Assembly (NCBI GenBank): GCA_949128115.1
Contig: OX421966.1
Location: 53,441,416-53,505,415 of the forward strand
Length of the DNA stretch: 64,000 nt
Origin: Anaspis maculata
Lineage: Eukaryota; Arthropoda; Insecta; Coleoptera; Scraptiidae
Reading direction: 5' to 3'
Numbering within the stretch: the stretch's first letter is position 1; each line of letters begins with the position of its first letter. The notes under the pieces are model-generated. The model had not been told where the DNA came from. It did no database searches and was given only the letters and a program-made list of their open reading frames with translations. A program made the translations under genes and the position numbers. Shown here one piece after another: positions 1 through 9,331 of the stretch.

Positions 1-189
1 GGTGAACTTGATACCGTCATCCGCCTGATCCAATAAGGAGAGTCTCCTAGCCAGCTCGTCCACCATTTTGCACTCTGGTGTAATTGGTTCCTTGTTGGGC
101 GTTGAAGACGAAGAGGCCCGCTCGTTAACCGGCGTTACCTCTCCAGGTCTCCCAGCGCCACGTCCACAACTCACTTTTGCTTGATTCAT
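1..189 (-). CDS. MIF4G-like array gene, copy 0 (5' exon only, cut by window start)
   Basis: Only the first 189 bp of exon 1 are present, from the ATG at 189-187 (63 codons); the rest lies left of the window. The visible part encodes the array-consensus N-terminus. Its 5' spacer (190-908) carries two substitutions seen in no other unit, at 269 (T instead of A) and 463 (G instead of A). Confidence 0.8.
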   Translation of the reverse strand, partial: MNQAKVSCGRGAGRPGEVTPVNERASSSSTPNKEPITPECKMVDELARRLSLLDQADDGIKFT

Positions 190-908
190 GGTTGATGGAG
201 AAAACTTTTTAGAAACACAATTTATACACACACGATGCTTTCGGTAAGACTGATCGACTGGGAATGGATGAGGGCATATTCGAGGGAGGCCCTTTATACT
301 TTCTAGCTGTGCCCACTTCGAAATACCGTCAGGCAACCTTCCATTGTCTCGCGAAACACAAAAGCCACTTTCGTTCCTTTGTCGCTTTGTACGAGAAGGC
401 TCGGGCCATAAAGGCATTCGGATTATGGTCAGTTTCGATTGTGGATTGTTCTGGAAAAATCCGTTTCGGGTACCTACCCATCACCTGTCTATCCACGTGG
501 GCTCACTATCGATTTTTTTTTTCCGATATATAGCCTTGTCGATCAAGACATTCCCAAAACGACTGGCAACCTGAGATTTCGGGAAGAGATTTCAGGATCA
601 AAGGAGGACGTAGGTGGGAATTGAATGAGAAGCAAATTCATCAGTAGCGATTTATTCAAGTCACCCATCCACCCACGTGGGCTCACCATCGATTTTTTTT
701 CCTCCGTTTTTTTTTTTTCGGGTATATAGCCTTGTCGATCAAAACATCCCCAGAACGACCGGCAACCCGAGATTTCGGTATGAGATTTCAGGATCAAAGG
801 AGGGCGTAGGTGGGAATTGAATGAAAAGCAAATTTATCAGTAGCGATTTATTCAAGTGAAAAAAATATATATACATATGTGACCAGTTATTGATCAGAAG
901 CAGGTCGT

Positions 909-1874
909 CTAGACGGCGACTGGTCGTTTTGGCAGAATTCCACGCAATTCTTCCTCAGACAGCTTTTTAAATTGATTATCGGCCGATTTCAGGCACAAGG
1001 ACAACCAGAATTTGCTATTTCTGTCAATCTTCTCATCCGTGACCGATATGTCTCGGATATGATCGATCAGACTGCTAGTTTCCTGCGGATGATTCGTCGA
1101 CATAATATGTCCGTTTTGGAGCAGCTGCATGGCAGCCGTCTCGACGTCTCCGGCAGATCTGGTTTCTAGCAATTCTCGCAGGCATCTCATCAGAGCCGTG
1201 GTCAGATAATCGTAGTGCTCGCCGTCCACCGTTCTGGTCTTGAACAGGAAATCACCCATTATGGCCACCGAGACGGCAAAGTACTCGGGTTTCATGGTTC
1301 TGACTGACTCACGGGCTGAAAAAAAAAATTGGGTTAGAACAATATAAAACGGTTATATGAAGAGAAAGATTATGCTGGGATTCGTTCAGGTGGGCACTAC
1401 TTACTTATGAAGAGCCTTTCGAGATACGCCAGGAATAAGTCTTTCAGATTTTGCGAGTTCACCTCGACCTTGTAGAACGCGCGTGAGCTTGTCCACATGA
1501 CGAATTTGGTCGCAAGTTCAGCGTCGTACAGACACCTGACGTAGAGGCACTTTATCGTCTCGCTGGAAAAAAAAATCGGCGTTATTCTCTCACTAACATC
1601 AGTTGAATTTGAAGATCACTCACCTGACTTCTTCCTGTGTTGTTACGCTCTTGGACCAGAACTCAAGTAGAAACTTGGTTTTTTGGGTGAACTTGATACC
1701 GTCATCCGCCTGATCCAATAAGGAGAGTCTCCTAGCCAGCTCGTCCACCATTTTGCACTCTGGTGTAATTGGTTCCTTGTTGGGCGTTGAAGACGAAGAG
1801 GCCCGCTCGTTAACCGGCGTTACCTCTCCAGGTCTCCCAGCGCCACGTCCACAACTCACTTTTGCTTGATTCAT
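909..1874 (-). CDS. MIF4G-like array gene, copy 1
   Basis: Exons on the minus strand are 1874-1624, 1562-1405 and 1315-909, encoding 271 residues. It carries a private A163T change (position 1238) between two predicted helices. It also has C rather than T at the intron 2 branch-site motif (position 1333), shared only with copies 26 and 37. Otherwise it matches the array consensus. The gene structure was worked out on this copy and then carried to the others. Confidence 0.86.
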
Positions 1875-2178
1875 GGTTGATGGAGAAAACTTTTTAGAAA
1901 CACAATTTATACACACACGATGCTTTCGGTAAGACTGATCGACTGGGAATGGAAGAGGGCATATTCGAGGGAGGCCCTTTATACTTTCTAGCTGTGCCCA
2001 CTTCGAAATACCGTCAGGCAACCTTCCATTGTCTCGCGAAACACAAAAGCCACTTTCGTTCCTTTGTCGCTTTGTACGAGAAGGCTCGGGCCATAAAGGC
2101 ATTCGGATTATGGTCAGTTTCGATTGTGGATTGTTCTGGAAAAATCCATTTCGGGTACCTACCCATCACCTGTCTATC

Positions 2179-2184
2179 CACGTG
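2179..2184. promoter_or_regulatory. CACGTG E-box in subrepeat A
   Basis: Palindromic CACGTG, the core site of Myc/Max-type bHLH proteins, repeated at 2359-2364 in subrepeat B. It lies about 305 bp upstream of the copy 1 start codon. Function is unproven, as a six-base motif occurs by chance. Confidence 0.3.
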
Positions 2185-2191
2185 GGCTCAC

Positions 2192-2199
2192 TATCGATT
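2192..2199. promoter_or_regulatory. DRE-like motif TATCGATT
   Basis: Fits the WATCGATW form of the Drosophila DREF/BEAF element, 8 bp from the E-box. The matching place in subrepeat B reads CATCGATT and departs from it. It could be a promoter or boundary element between units; weak evidence alone. Confidence 0.3.
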
Positions 2200-2335
2200 T
2201 TTTTTTTCCGATATATAGCCTTGTCGATCAAGACATTCCCAAAACGACTGGCAACCTGAGATTTCGGGAAGAGATTTCAGGATCAAAGGAGGACGTAGGT
2301 GGGAATTGAATGAGAAGCAAATTCATCAGTAGCGA

Positions 2336-2341
2336 TTTATT
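2336..2341 (-). terminator. Duplicate AATAAA in subrepeat A
   Basis: The same GAATAAATCG sequence recurs 196 nt downstream of the first because the 3' end region is duplicated. It could act as a backup polyadenylation site before the next gene's promoter. Confidence 0.45.
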
Positions 2342-2359
2342 CAAGTCACCCATCCACCC

Positions 2360-2542
2360 ACGTGGGCTCACCATCGATTTTTTTTCCTCCGTTTTTTTTT
2401 TTTCGGGTATATAGCCTTGTCGATCAAAACATCCCCAGAACGACCGGCAACCCGAGATTTCGGTATGAGATTTCAGGATCAAAGGAGGGCGTAGGTGGGA
2501 ATTGAATGAAAAGCAAATTTATCAGTAGCGATTTATTCAAGT
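2360..2542 (-). repeat. Subrepeat B (3'-proximal copy of a ~180-bp duplication)
   Basis: Runs from the CACGTGGGCTCACCATCGAT motif to ATTTATTCAAGT, parallel to subrepeat A. It has an extra T-tract insertion (eight T, CCTCCG, twelve T) and scattered substitutions. It holds the main AATAAA. It is clearly more diverged from A than array units are from each other, so the duplication is older than the current array homogenisation. Confidence 0.88.
2532..2537 (-). terminator. Polyadenylation signal AATAAA of copy 2
   Basis: GAATAAATCG begins 57 nt after the TAG stop, preceded by an AT-rich stretch with TATATATA and seven T. It lies at the end of subrepeat B. Cleavage would be expected 10-30 nt further on. 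The same signal is present in every unit. Confidence 0.75.
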
Positions 2543-2593
2543 GAAAAAAATATATATACATATGTGACCAGTTATTGATCAGAAGCAGGTCGT

Positions 2594-3559
2594 CTAGACG
2601 GCGACTGGTCGTTTTGGCAGAATTCCACGCAATTCTTCCTCAGACAGCTTTTTAAATTGATTATCGGCCGATTTCAGGCACAAGGACAACCAGAATTTGC
2701 TATTTCTGTCAATCTTCTCATCCGTGACCGATATGTCTCGGATATGATCGATCAGACTGCTAGTTTCCTGCGGATGATTCGTCGACATAATATGTCCGTT
2801 TTGGAGCAGCTGCATGGCAGCCGTCTCGACGTCTCCGGCAGATCTGGTTTCTAGCAATTCTCGCAGGCATCTCATCAGAGCCGTGGTCAGATAATCGTAG
2901 TGCTCGCCGTCCACCGTTCTGGCCTTGAACAGGAAATCACCCATTATGGCCACCGAGACGGCAAAGTACTCGGGTTTCATGGTTCTGACTGACTCACGGG
3001 CTGAAAAAAAAAATTGGATTAGAACAATATAAAACGGTTATATGAAGAGAAAGATTATGCTGGGATTCGTTCAGGTGGGCACTACTTACTTATGAAGAGC
3101 CTTTCGAGATACGCCAGGAATAAGTCTTTCAGATTTTGCGAGTTCACCTCGACCTTGTAGAACGCGCGTGAGCTTGTCCACATGACGAATTTGGTCGCAA
3201 GTTCAGCGTCGTACAGACACCTGACGTAGAGGCACTTTATCGTCTCGCTGGAAAAAAAAATCGGCGTTATTCTCTCACTAACATCAGTTGAATTTGAAGA
3301 TCACTCACCTGACTTCTTCCTGTGTTGTTACGCTCTTGGACCAGAACTCAAGTAGAAACTTGGTTTTTTGGGTGAACTTGATACCGTCATCCGCCTGATC
3401 CAATAAGGAGAGTCTCCTAGCCAGCTCGTCCACCATTTTGCACTCTGGTGTAATTGGTTCCTTGTTGGGCGTTGAAGACGAAGAGGCCCGCTCGTTAACC
3501 GGCGTTACCTCTCCAGGTCTCCCAGCGCCACGTCCACAACTCACTTTTGCTTGATTCAT
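2594..3559 (-). CDS. MIF4G-domain-like protein, 271 aa, three exons (copy 2, reference copy)
   Basis: Exons are 3559-3309, 3247-3090 and 3000-2594. The frame stays open over both junctions: codon 84 is split AG|C (phase 2) and codon 137 is split A|CC (phase 1). Coding length is 816 bp, 271 codons plus TAG. The start ATG has a favourable context (CAACCATGA). Residues 1-42 are low-complexity, rich in Ser, Gly, Arg and Pro. Residues 43-252 are helical with amphipathic spacing, including a Leu/Phe-rich helix near 123-136, a helix near 148-162, one near 172-187, a segment at 193-206 ending LLQNG, and a helix at 217-227 ending HIRDIS. Helix order and the 'DVETAAMQLLQNG' then 'IRDI' pattern resemble the MIF4G domain of Paip1, MIF4GD and CTIF, which binds eIF4A or other translation and mRNA-decay factors. 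There is no signal peptide or membrane segment, so it is probably cytoplasmic. The family call is by eye; another HEAT-like helical fold is possible. Confidence 0.85.
3001..3089 (-). other. Intron 2 of copy 2 (89 nt)
   Basis: The donor GTAAGT starts at 3089. A branch-site motif TTCTAATCC lies about 20 nt before the acceptor, followed by ten T and CAG at 3003-3001. The T of CTAAT is C in copies 1, 26 and 37, which still fits a CTAAY branch consensus. The T tract is nine instead of ten in copy 4. Confidence 0.9.
3248..3308 (-). other. Intron 1 of copy 2 (61 nt)
   Basis: The donor is CAG|GTGAGT at 3309/3308 and the acceptor is nine T followed by CCAG at 3248. Length is typical of small insect introns. 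In seven copies (9, 12, 23, 29, 31, 32, 34) the last exon base before the donor is A instead of G. A second site inside the intron alternates between GAGAATAAC and GAGATTAAC across the array, near a possible branch site. Confidence 0.9.
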
Positions 3560-3589
3560 GGTTGATGGAGAAAACTTTTTAGAAACACA

Positions 3590-3596
3590 ATTTATA
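3590..3596 (-). promoter_or_regulatory. Second TATA-like motif of copy 2 (TATAAAT)
   Basis: TGTGTATAAATTG lies 31-37 nt before the ATG. Used as a TATA box it would give a very short 5' leader. It may simply be AT-rich leader sequence. Confidence 0.25.
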
Positions 3597-3617
3597 CACA
3601 CACGATGCTTTCGGTAA

Positions 3618-3623
3618 GACTGA
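3618..3623 (-). promoter_or_regulatory. Candidate initiator TCAGTC of copy 2
   Basis: Matches the Drosophila initiator consensus TCAKTY, with the putative +1 A 62 nt upstream of the ATG. It is about 47 nt from the upstream TATAAAG, longer than the usual 30 nt, so the two may not work together. An A/G variant two bases past it is one of the commonest polymorphisms in the array. Confidence 0.35.
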
Positions 3624-3661
3624 TCGACTGGGAATGGAAGAGGGCATATTCGAGGGAGGCC

Positions 3662-3668
3662 CTTTATA
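3662..3668 (-). promoter_or_regulatory. Candidate TATA box of copy 2 (TATAAAG)
   Basis: AAAGTATAAAGGG on the minus strand, 103-109 nt upstream of the ATG. A start about 30 nt downstream would leave a 5' UTR of roughly 75 nt. No clear initiator lies at that exact place. It is conserved in every unit, but near-identical copies make conservation uninformative. Confidence 0.4.
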
Positions 3669-4278
3669 CTTTCTAGCTGTGCCCACTTCGAAATACCGTC
3701 AGGCAACCTTCCATTGTCTCGCGAAACACAAAAGCCACTTTCGTTCCTTTGTCGCTTTGTACGAGAAGGCTCGGGCCATAAAGGCATTCGGATTATGGTC
3801 AGTTTCGATTGTGGATTGTTCTGGAAAAATCCATTTCGGGTACCTACCCATCACCTGTCTATCCACGTGGGCTCACTATCGATTTTTTTTTTCCGATATA
3901 TAGCCTTGTCGATCAAGACATTCCCAAAACGACTGGCAACCTGAGATTTCGGGAAGAGATTTCAGGATCAAAGGAGGACGTAGGTGGGAATTGAATGAGA
4001 AGCAAATTCATCAGTAGCGATTTATTCAAGTCACCCATCCACCCACGTGGGCTCACCATCGATTTTTTTTCCTCCGTTTTTTTTTTTTCGGGTATATAGC
4101 CTTGTCGATCAAAACATCCCCAGAACGACCGGCAACCCGAGATTTCGGTATGAGATTTCAGGATCAAAGGAGGGCGTAGGTGGGAATTGAATGAAAAGCA
4201 AATTTATCAGTAGCGATTTATTCAAGTGAAAAAAATATATATACATATGTGACCAGTTATTGATCAGAAGCAGGTCGT

Positions 4279-5244
4279 CTAGACGGCGACTGGTCGTTTT
4301 GGCAGAATTCCACGCAATTCTTCCTCAGACAGCTTTTTAAATTGATTATCGGCCGATTTCAGGCACAAGGACAACCAGAATTTGCTATTTCTGTCAATCT
4401 TCTCATCCGTGACCGATATGTCTCGGATATGATCGATCAGACTGCTAGTTTCCTGCGGATGATTCGTCGACATAATATGTCCGTTTTGGAGCAGCTGCAT
4501 GGCAGCCGTCTCGACGTCTCCGGCAGATCTGGTTTCTAGCAATTCTCGCAGGCATCTCATCAGAGCCGTGGTCAGATAATCGTAGTGCTCGCCGTCCACC
4601 GTTCTGGCCTTGAACAGGAAATCACCCATTATGGCCACCGAGACGGCAAAGTACTCGGGTTTCATGGTTCTGACTGACTCACGGGCTGAAAAAAAAAATT
4701 GGATTAGAACAATATAAAACGGTTATATGAAGAGAAAGATTATGCTGGGATTCGTTCAGGTGGGCACTACTTACTTATGAAGAGCCTTTCGAGATACGCC
4801 AGGAATAAGTCTTTCAGATTTTGCGAGTTCACCTCGACCTTGTAGAACGCGCGTGAGCTTGTCCACATGACGAATTTGGTCGCAAGTTCAGCGTCGTACA
4901 GACACCTGACGTAGAGGCACTTTATCGTCTCGCTGGAAAAAAAAATCGGCGTTATTCTCTCACTAACATCAGTTGAATTTGAAGATCACTCACCTGACTT
5001 CTTCCTGTGTTGTTACGCTCTTGGACCAGAACTCAAGTAGAAACTTGGTTTTTTGGGTGAACTTGATACCGTCATCCGCCTGATCCAATAAGGAGAGTCT
5101 CCTAGCCAGCTCGTCCACCATTTTGCACTCTGGTGTAATTGGTTCCTTGTTGGGCGTTGAAGACGAAGAGGCCCGCTCGTTAACCGGCGTTACCTCTCCA
5201 GGTCTCCCAGCGCCACGTCCACAACTCACTTTTGCTTGATTCAT
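4279..5244 (-). CDS. MIF4G-like array gene, copy 3
   Basis: Exons 5244-4994, 4932-4775 and 4685-4279; protein equal to the array consensus. Its 5' spacer has C interrupting the T tract of subrepeat A (5576, private) and of subrepeat B (5754). The second change is shared only with the spacer of copy 7. Confidence 0.85.
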
Positions 5245-5963
5245 GGTTGATGGAGAAAACTTTTTAGAAACACAATTTATACACACACGATGCTTTCGGT
5301 AAGACTGATCGACTGGGAATGGAAGAGGGCATATTCGAGGGAGGCCCTTTATACTTTCTAGCTGTGCCCACTTCGAAATACCGTCAGGCAACCTTCCATT
5401 GTCTCGCGAAACACAAAAGCCACTTTCGTTCCTTTGTCGCTTTGTACGAGAAGGCTCGGGCCATAAAGGCATTCGGATTATGGTCAGTTTCGATTGTGGA
5501 TTGTTCTGGAAAAATCCATTTCGGGTACCTACCCATCACCTGTCTATCCACGTGGGCTCACTATCGATTTTTTTTCTCCGATATATAGCCTTGTCGATCA
5601 AGACATTCCCAAAACGACTGGCAACCTGAGATTTCGGGAAGAGATTTCAGGATCAAAGGAGGACGTAGGTGGGAATTGAATGAGAAGCAAATTCATCAGT
5701 AGCGATTTATTCAAGTCACCCATCCACCCACGTGGGCTCACCATCGATTTTTTCTCCTCCGTTTTTTTTTTTTCGGGTATATAGCCTTGTCGATCAAAAC
5801 ATCCCCAGAACGACCGGCAACCCGAGATTTCGGTATGAGATTTCAGGATCAAAGGAGGGCGTAGGTGGGAATTGAATGAAAAGCAAATTTATCAGTAGCG
5901 ATTTATTCAAGTGAAAAAAATATATATACATATGTGACCAGTTATTGATCAGAAGCAGGTCGT

Positions 5964-6928
5964 CTAGACGGCGACTGGTCGTTTTGGCAGAATTCCACGC
6001 AATTCTTCCTCAGACAGCTTTTTAAATTGATTATCGGCCGATTTCAGGCACAAGGACAACCAGAATTTGCTATTTCTGTCAATCTTCTCATCCGTGACCG
6101 ATATGTCTCGGATATGATCGATCAGACTGCTAGTTTCCTGCGGATGATTCGTCGACATAATATTTCCGTTTTGGAGCAGCTGCATGGCAGCCGTCTCGAC
6201 GTCTCCGGCAGATCTGGTTTCTAGCAATTCTCGCAGGCATCTCATCAGAGCCGTGGTCAGATAATCGTAGTGCTCGCCGTCCACCGTTCTGGCCTTGAAC
6301 AGGAAATCACCCATTATGGCCACCGAGACGGCAAAGTACTCGGGTTTCATGGTTCTGACTGACTCACGGGCTGAAAAAAAAATTGGATTAGAACAATATA
6401 AAACGGTTATATGAAGAGAAAGATTATGCTGGGATTCGTTCAGGTGGGCACTACTTACTTATGAAGAGCCTTTCGAGATACGCCAGGAATAAGTCTTTCA
6501 GATTTTGCGAGTTCACCTCGACCTTGTAGAACGCGCGTGAGCTTGTCCACATGACGAATTTGGTCGCAAGTTCAGCGTCGTACAGACACCTGACGTAGAG
6601 GCACTTTATCGTCTCGCTGGAAAAAAAAATCGGCGTTATTCTCTCACTAACATCAGTTGAATTTGAAGATCACTCACCTGACTTCTTCCTGTGTTGTTAC
6701 GCTCTTGGACCAGAGCTCAAGTAGAAACTTGGTTTTTTGGGTGAACTTGATACCGTCATCCGCCTGATCCAATAAGGAGAGTCTCCTAGCCAGCTCGTCC
6801 ACCATTTTGCACTCTGGTGTAATTGGTTCCTTGTTGGGCGTTGAAGACGAAGAGGCCCGCTCGTTAACCGGCGTTACCTCTCCAGGTCTCCCAGCGCCAC
6901 GTCCACAACTCACTTTTGCTTGATTCAT
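5964..6928 (-). CDS. MIF4G-like array gene, copy 4 (most divergent protein)
   Basis: Exons 6928-6678, 6616-6459 and 6370-5964. Two private missense changes: F72L (6715) and H206N (6164), the latter at the end of the segment that looks like a core MIF4G helix. Intron 2 is one base shorter (nine T before the acceptor), and the subrepeat B T tract in its 5' spacer is 11. The frame remains fully open. Confidence 0.85.
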
Positions 6929-7646
6929 GGTTGATGGAGAAAACTTTTTAGAAACACAATTTATACACACACGATGCTTTCGGTAAGACTGATCGACTGG
7001 GAATGGAAGAGGGCATATTCGAGGGAGGCCCTTTATACTTTCTAGCTGTGCCCACTTCGAAATACCGTCAGGCAACCTTCCATTGTCTCGCGAAACACAA
7101 AAGCCACTTTCGTTCCTTTGTCGCTTTGTACGAGAAGGCTCGGGCCATAAAGGCATTCGGATTATGGTCAGTTTCGATTGTGGATTGTTCTGGAAAAATC
7201 CATTTCGGGTACCTACCCATCACCTGTCTATCCACGTGGGCTCACTATCGATTTTTTTTTTCCGATATATAGCCTTGTCGATCAAGACATTCCCAAAACG
7301 ACTGGCAACCTGAGATTTCGGGAAGAGATTTCAGGATCAAAGGAGGACGTAGGTGGGAATTGAATGAGAAGCAAATTCATCAGTAGCGATTTATTCAAGT
7401 CACCCATCCACCCACGTGGGCTCACCATCGATTTTTTTTCCTCCGTTTTTTTTTTTCGGGTATATAGCCTTGTCGATCAAAACATCCCCAGAACGACCGG
7501 CAACCCGAGATTTCGGTATGAGATTTCAGGATCAAAGGAGGGCGTAGGTGGGAATTGAATGAAAAGCAAATTTATCAGTAGCGATTTATTCAAGTGAAAA
7601 AAATATATATACATATGTGACCAGTTATTGATCAGAAGCAGGTCGT

Positions 7647-8612
7647 CTAGACGGCGACTGGTCGTTTTGGCAGAATTCCACGCAATTCTTCCTCAGACAG
7701 CTTTTTAAATTGATTATCGGCCGATTTCAGGCACAAGGACAACCAGAATTTGCTATTTCTGTCAATCTTCTCATCCGTGACCGATATGTCTCGGATATGA
7801 TCGATCAGACTGCTAGTTTCCTGCGGATGATTCGTCGACATAATATGTCCGTTTTGGAGCAGCTGCATGGCAGCCGTCTCGACGTCTCCGGCAGATCTGG
7901 TTTCTAGCAATTCTCGCAGGCATCTCATCAGAGCCGTGGTCAGATAATCGTAGTGCTCGCCGTCCACCGTTCTGGCCTTGAACAGGAAATCACCCATTAT
8001 GGCCACCGAGACGGCAAAGTACTCGGGTTTCATGGTTCTGACTGACTCACGGGCTGAAAAAAAAAATTGGATTAGAACAATATAAAACGGTTATATGAAG
8101 AGAAAGATTATGCTGGGATTCGTTCAGGTGGGCACTACTTACTTATGAAGAGCCTTTCGAGATACGCCAGGAATAAGTCTTTCAGATTTTGCGAGTTCAC
8201 CTCGACCTTGTAGAACGCGCGTGAGCTTGTCCACATGACGAATTTGGTCGCAAGTTCAGCGTCGTACAGACACCTGACGTAGAGGCACTTTATCGTCTCG
8301 CTGGAAAAAAAAATCGGCGTTAATCTCTCACTAACATCAGTTGAATTTGAAGATCACTCACCTGACTTCTTCCTGTGTTGTTACGCTCTTGGACCAGAAC
8401 TCAAGTAGAAACTTGGTTTTTTGGGTGAACTTGATACCGTCATCCGCCTGATCCAATAAGGAGAGTCTCCTAGCCAGCTCGTCCACCATTTTGCACTCTG
8501 GTGTAATTGGTTCCTTGTTGGGCGTTGAAGACGAAGAGGCCCGCTCGTTAACCGGCGTTACCTCTACAGGTCTCCCAGCGCCACGTCCACAACTCACTTT
8601 TGCTTGATTCAT
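7647..8612 (-). CDS. MIF4G-like array gene, copy 5
   Basis: Exons 8612-8362, 8300-8143 and 8053-7647. Private G16V (8566) in the low-complexity N-terminal tail, so probably mild. It carries the GATTAAC form of intron 1 and the G form beside the initiator-like motif. Confidence 0.85.
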
Positions 8613-9331
8613 GGTTGATGGAGAAAACTTTTTAGAAACACAATTTATACACACACGATGCTTTCGGTGAGACTGATCGACTGGGAATGGAAGAGGGCAT
8701 ATTCGAGGGAGGCCCTTTATACTTTCTAGCTGTGCCCACTTCGAAATACCGTCAGGCAACCTTCCATTGTCTCGCGAAACACAAAAGCCACTTTCGTTCC
8801 TTTGTCGCTTTGTACGAGAAGGCTCGGGCCATAAAGGCATTCGGATTATGGTCAGTTTCGATTGTGGATTGTTCTGGAAAAATCCATTTCGGGTACCTAC
8901 CCATCACCTGTCTATCCACGTGGGCTCACTATCGATTTTTTTTTTCCGATATATAGCCTTGTCGATCAAGACATTCCCAAAACGACTGGCAACCTGAGAT
9001 TTCGGGAAGAGATTTCAGGATCAAAGGAGGACGTAGGTGGGAATTGAATGAGAAGCAAATTCATCAGTAGCGATTTATTCAAGTCACCCATCCACCCACG
9101 TGGGCTCACCATCGATTTTTTTTCCTCCGTTTTTTTTTTTTCGGGTATATAGCCTTGTCGATCAAAACATCCCCAGAACGACCGGCAACCCGAGATTTCG
9201 GTATGAGATTTCAGGATCAAAGGAGGGCGTAGGTGGGAATTGAATGAAAAGCAAATTTATCAGTAGCGATTTATTCAAGTGAAAAAAATATATATACATA
9301 TGTGACCAGTTATTGATCAGAAGCAGGTCGT

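Larger units (their letters stand above)
2180..2346 (-). repeat. Subrepeat A (second copy of the ~180-bp duplication)
   Basis: Direct repeat of subrepeat B at a period of 180 bp, sharing CACGTGGGCTCAC, ATCGAT, ATATAGCCTTGTCGATCA, GATTTCAGGATCAAAGGAGG and the AATAAA-bearing end. It lies between the polyadenylation site of one gene and the promoter of the next. Confidence 0.88.
3560..4278 (-). other. Spacer between copy 2 start and copy 3 stop (reference spacer)
   Basis: Read on the minus strand from copy 3: 3' UTR with AATAAA, subrepeat B, subrepeat A, then about 300 bp of apparently unique sequence with candidate promoter motifs for copy 2. All other spacers have the same content. Recurrent differences are the T-tract length in subrepeat A (9-11) and B (10-13), A/G next to the initiator-like motif, and GAATGAG versus GAATGGG in subrepeat A. 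No convincing second gene is present: open frames here are short and are extended, fused or shortened by T-tract indels. Confidence 0.8.

Noticed and set aside
906..915. Perfect 10-bp palindrome CGTCTAGACG over the stop codon
   Set aside because: Too short to support a structure or binding site, and its fixation in all units reflects array identity.
972..1169. 65-codon plus-strand open frame present in every unit
   Set aside because: It lies wholly antisense to exon 3 and is conserved only because the units are near-identical. It is a frame shadow of the real gene.
2136..2138. Acceptor-like TTTTTCCAG upstream of the gene, suggesting a 5' UTR intron
   Set aside because: The nearest donor-like site (CAG|GTGATG) is only about 36 nt away and no good donor was seen further upstream. 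RNA evidence would be needed.
1949..2218. 89-codon plus-strand open frame in the spacer, with overlapping 76- and 61-codon frames
   Set aside because: It runs into the variable T tract, where one-base indels fuse it to other frames (103 or 119 codons in some units). Three frames overlap and no known domain is seen.
2228..2482. 84-codon minus-strand open frame across the two subrepeats
   Set aside because: It reads through both oligo-A tracts and is shifted or shortened by T-tract length changes (copies 4, 7, 21, 26, 37). The two subrepeats are read in different frames, as expected of noncoding sequence.
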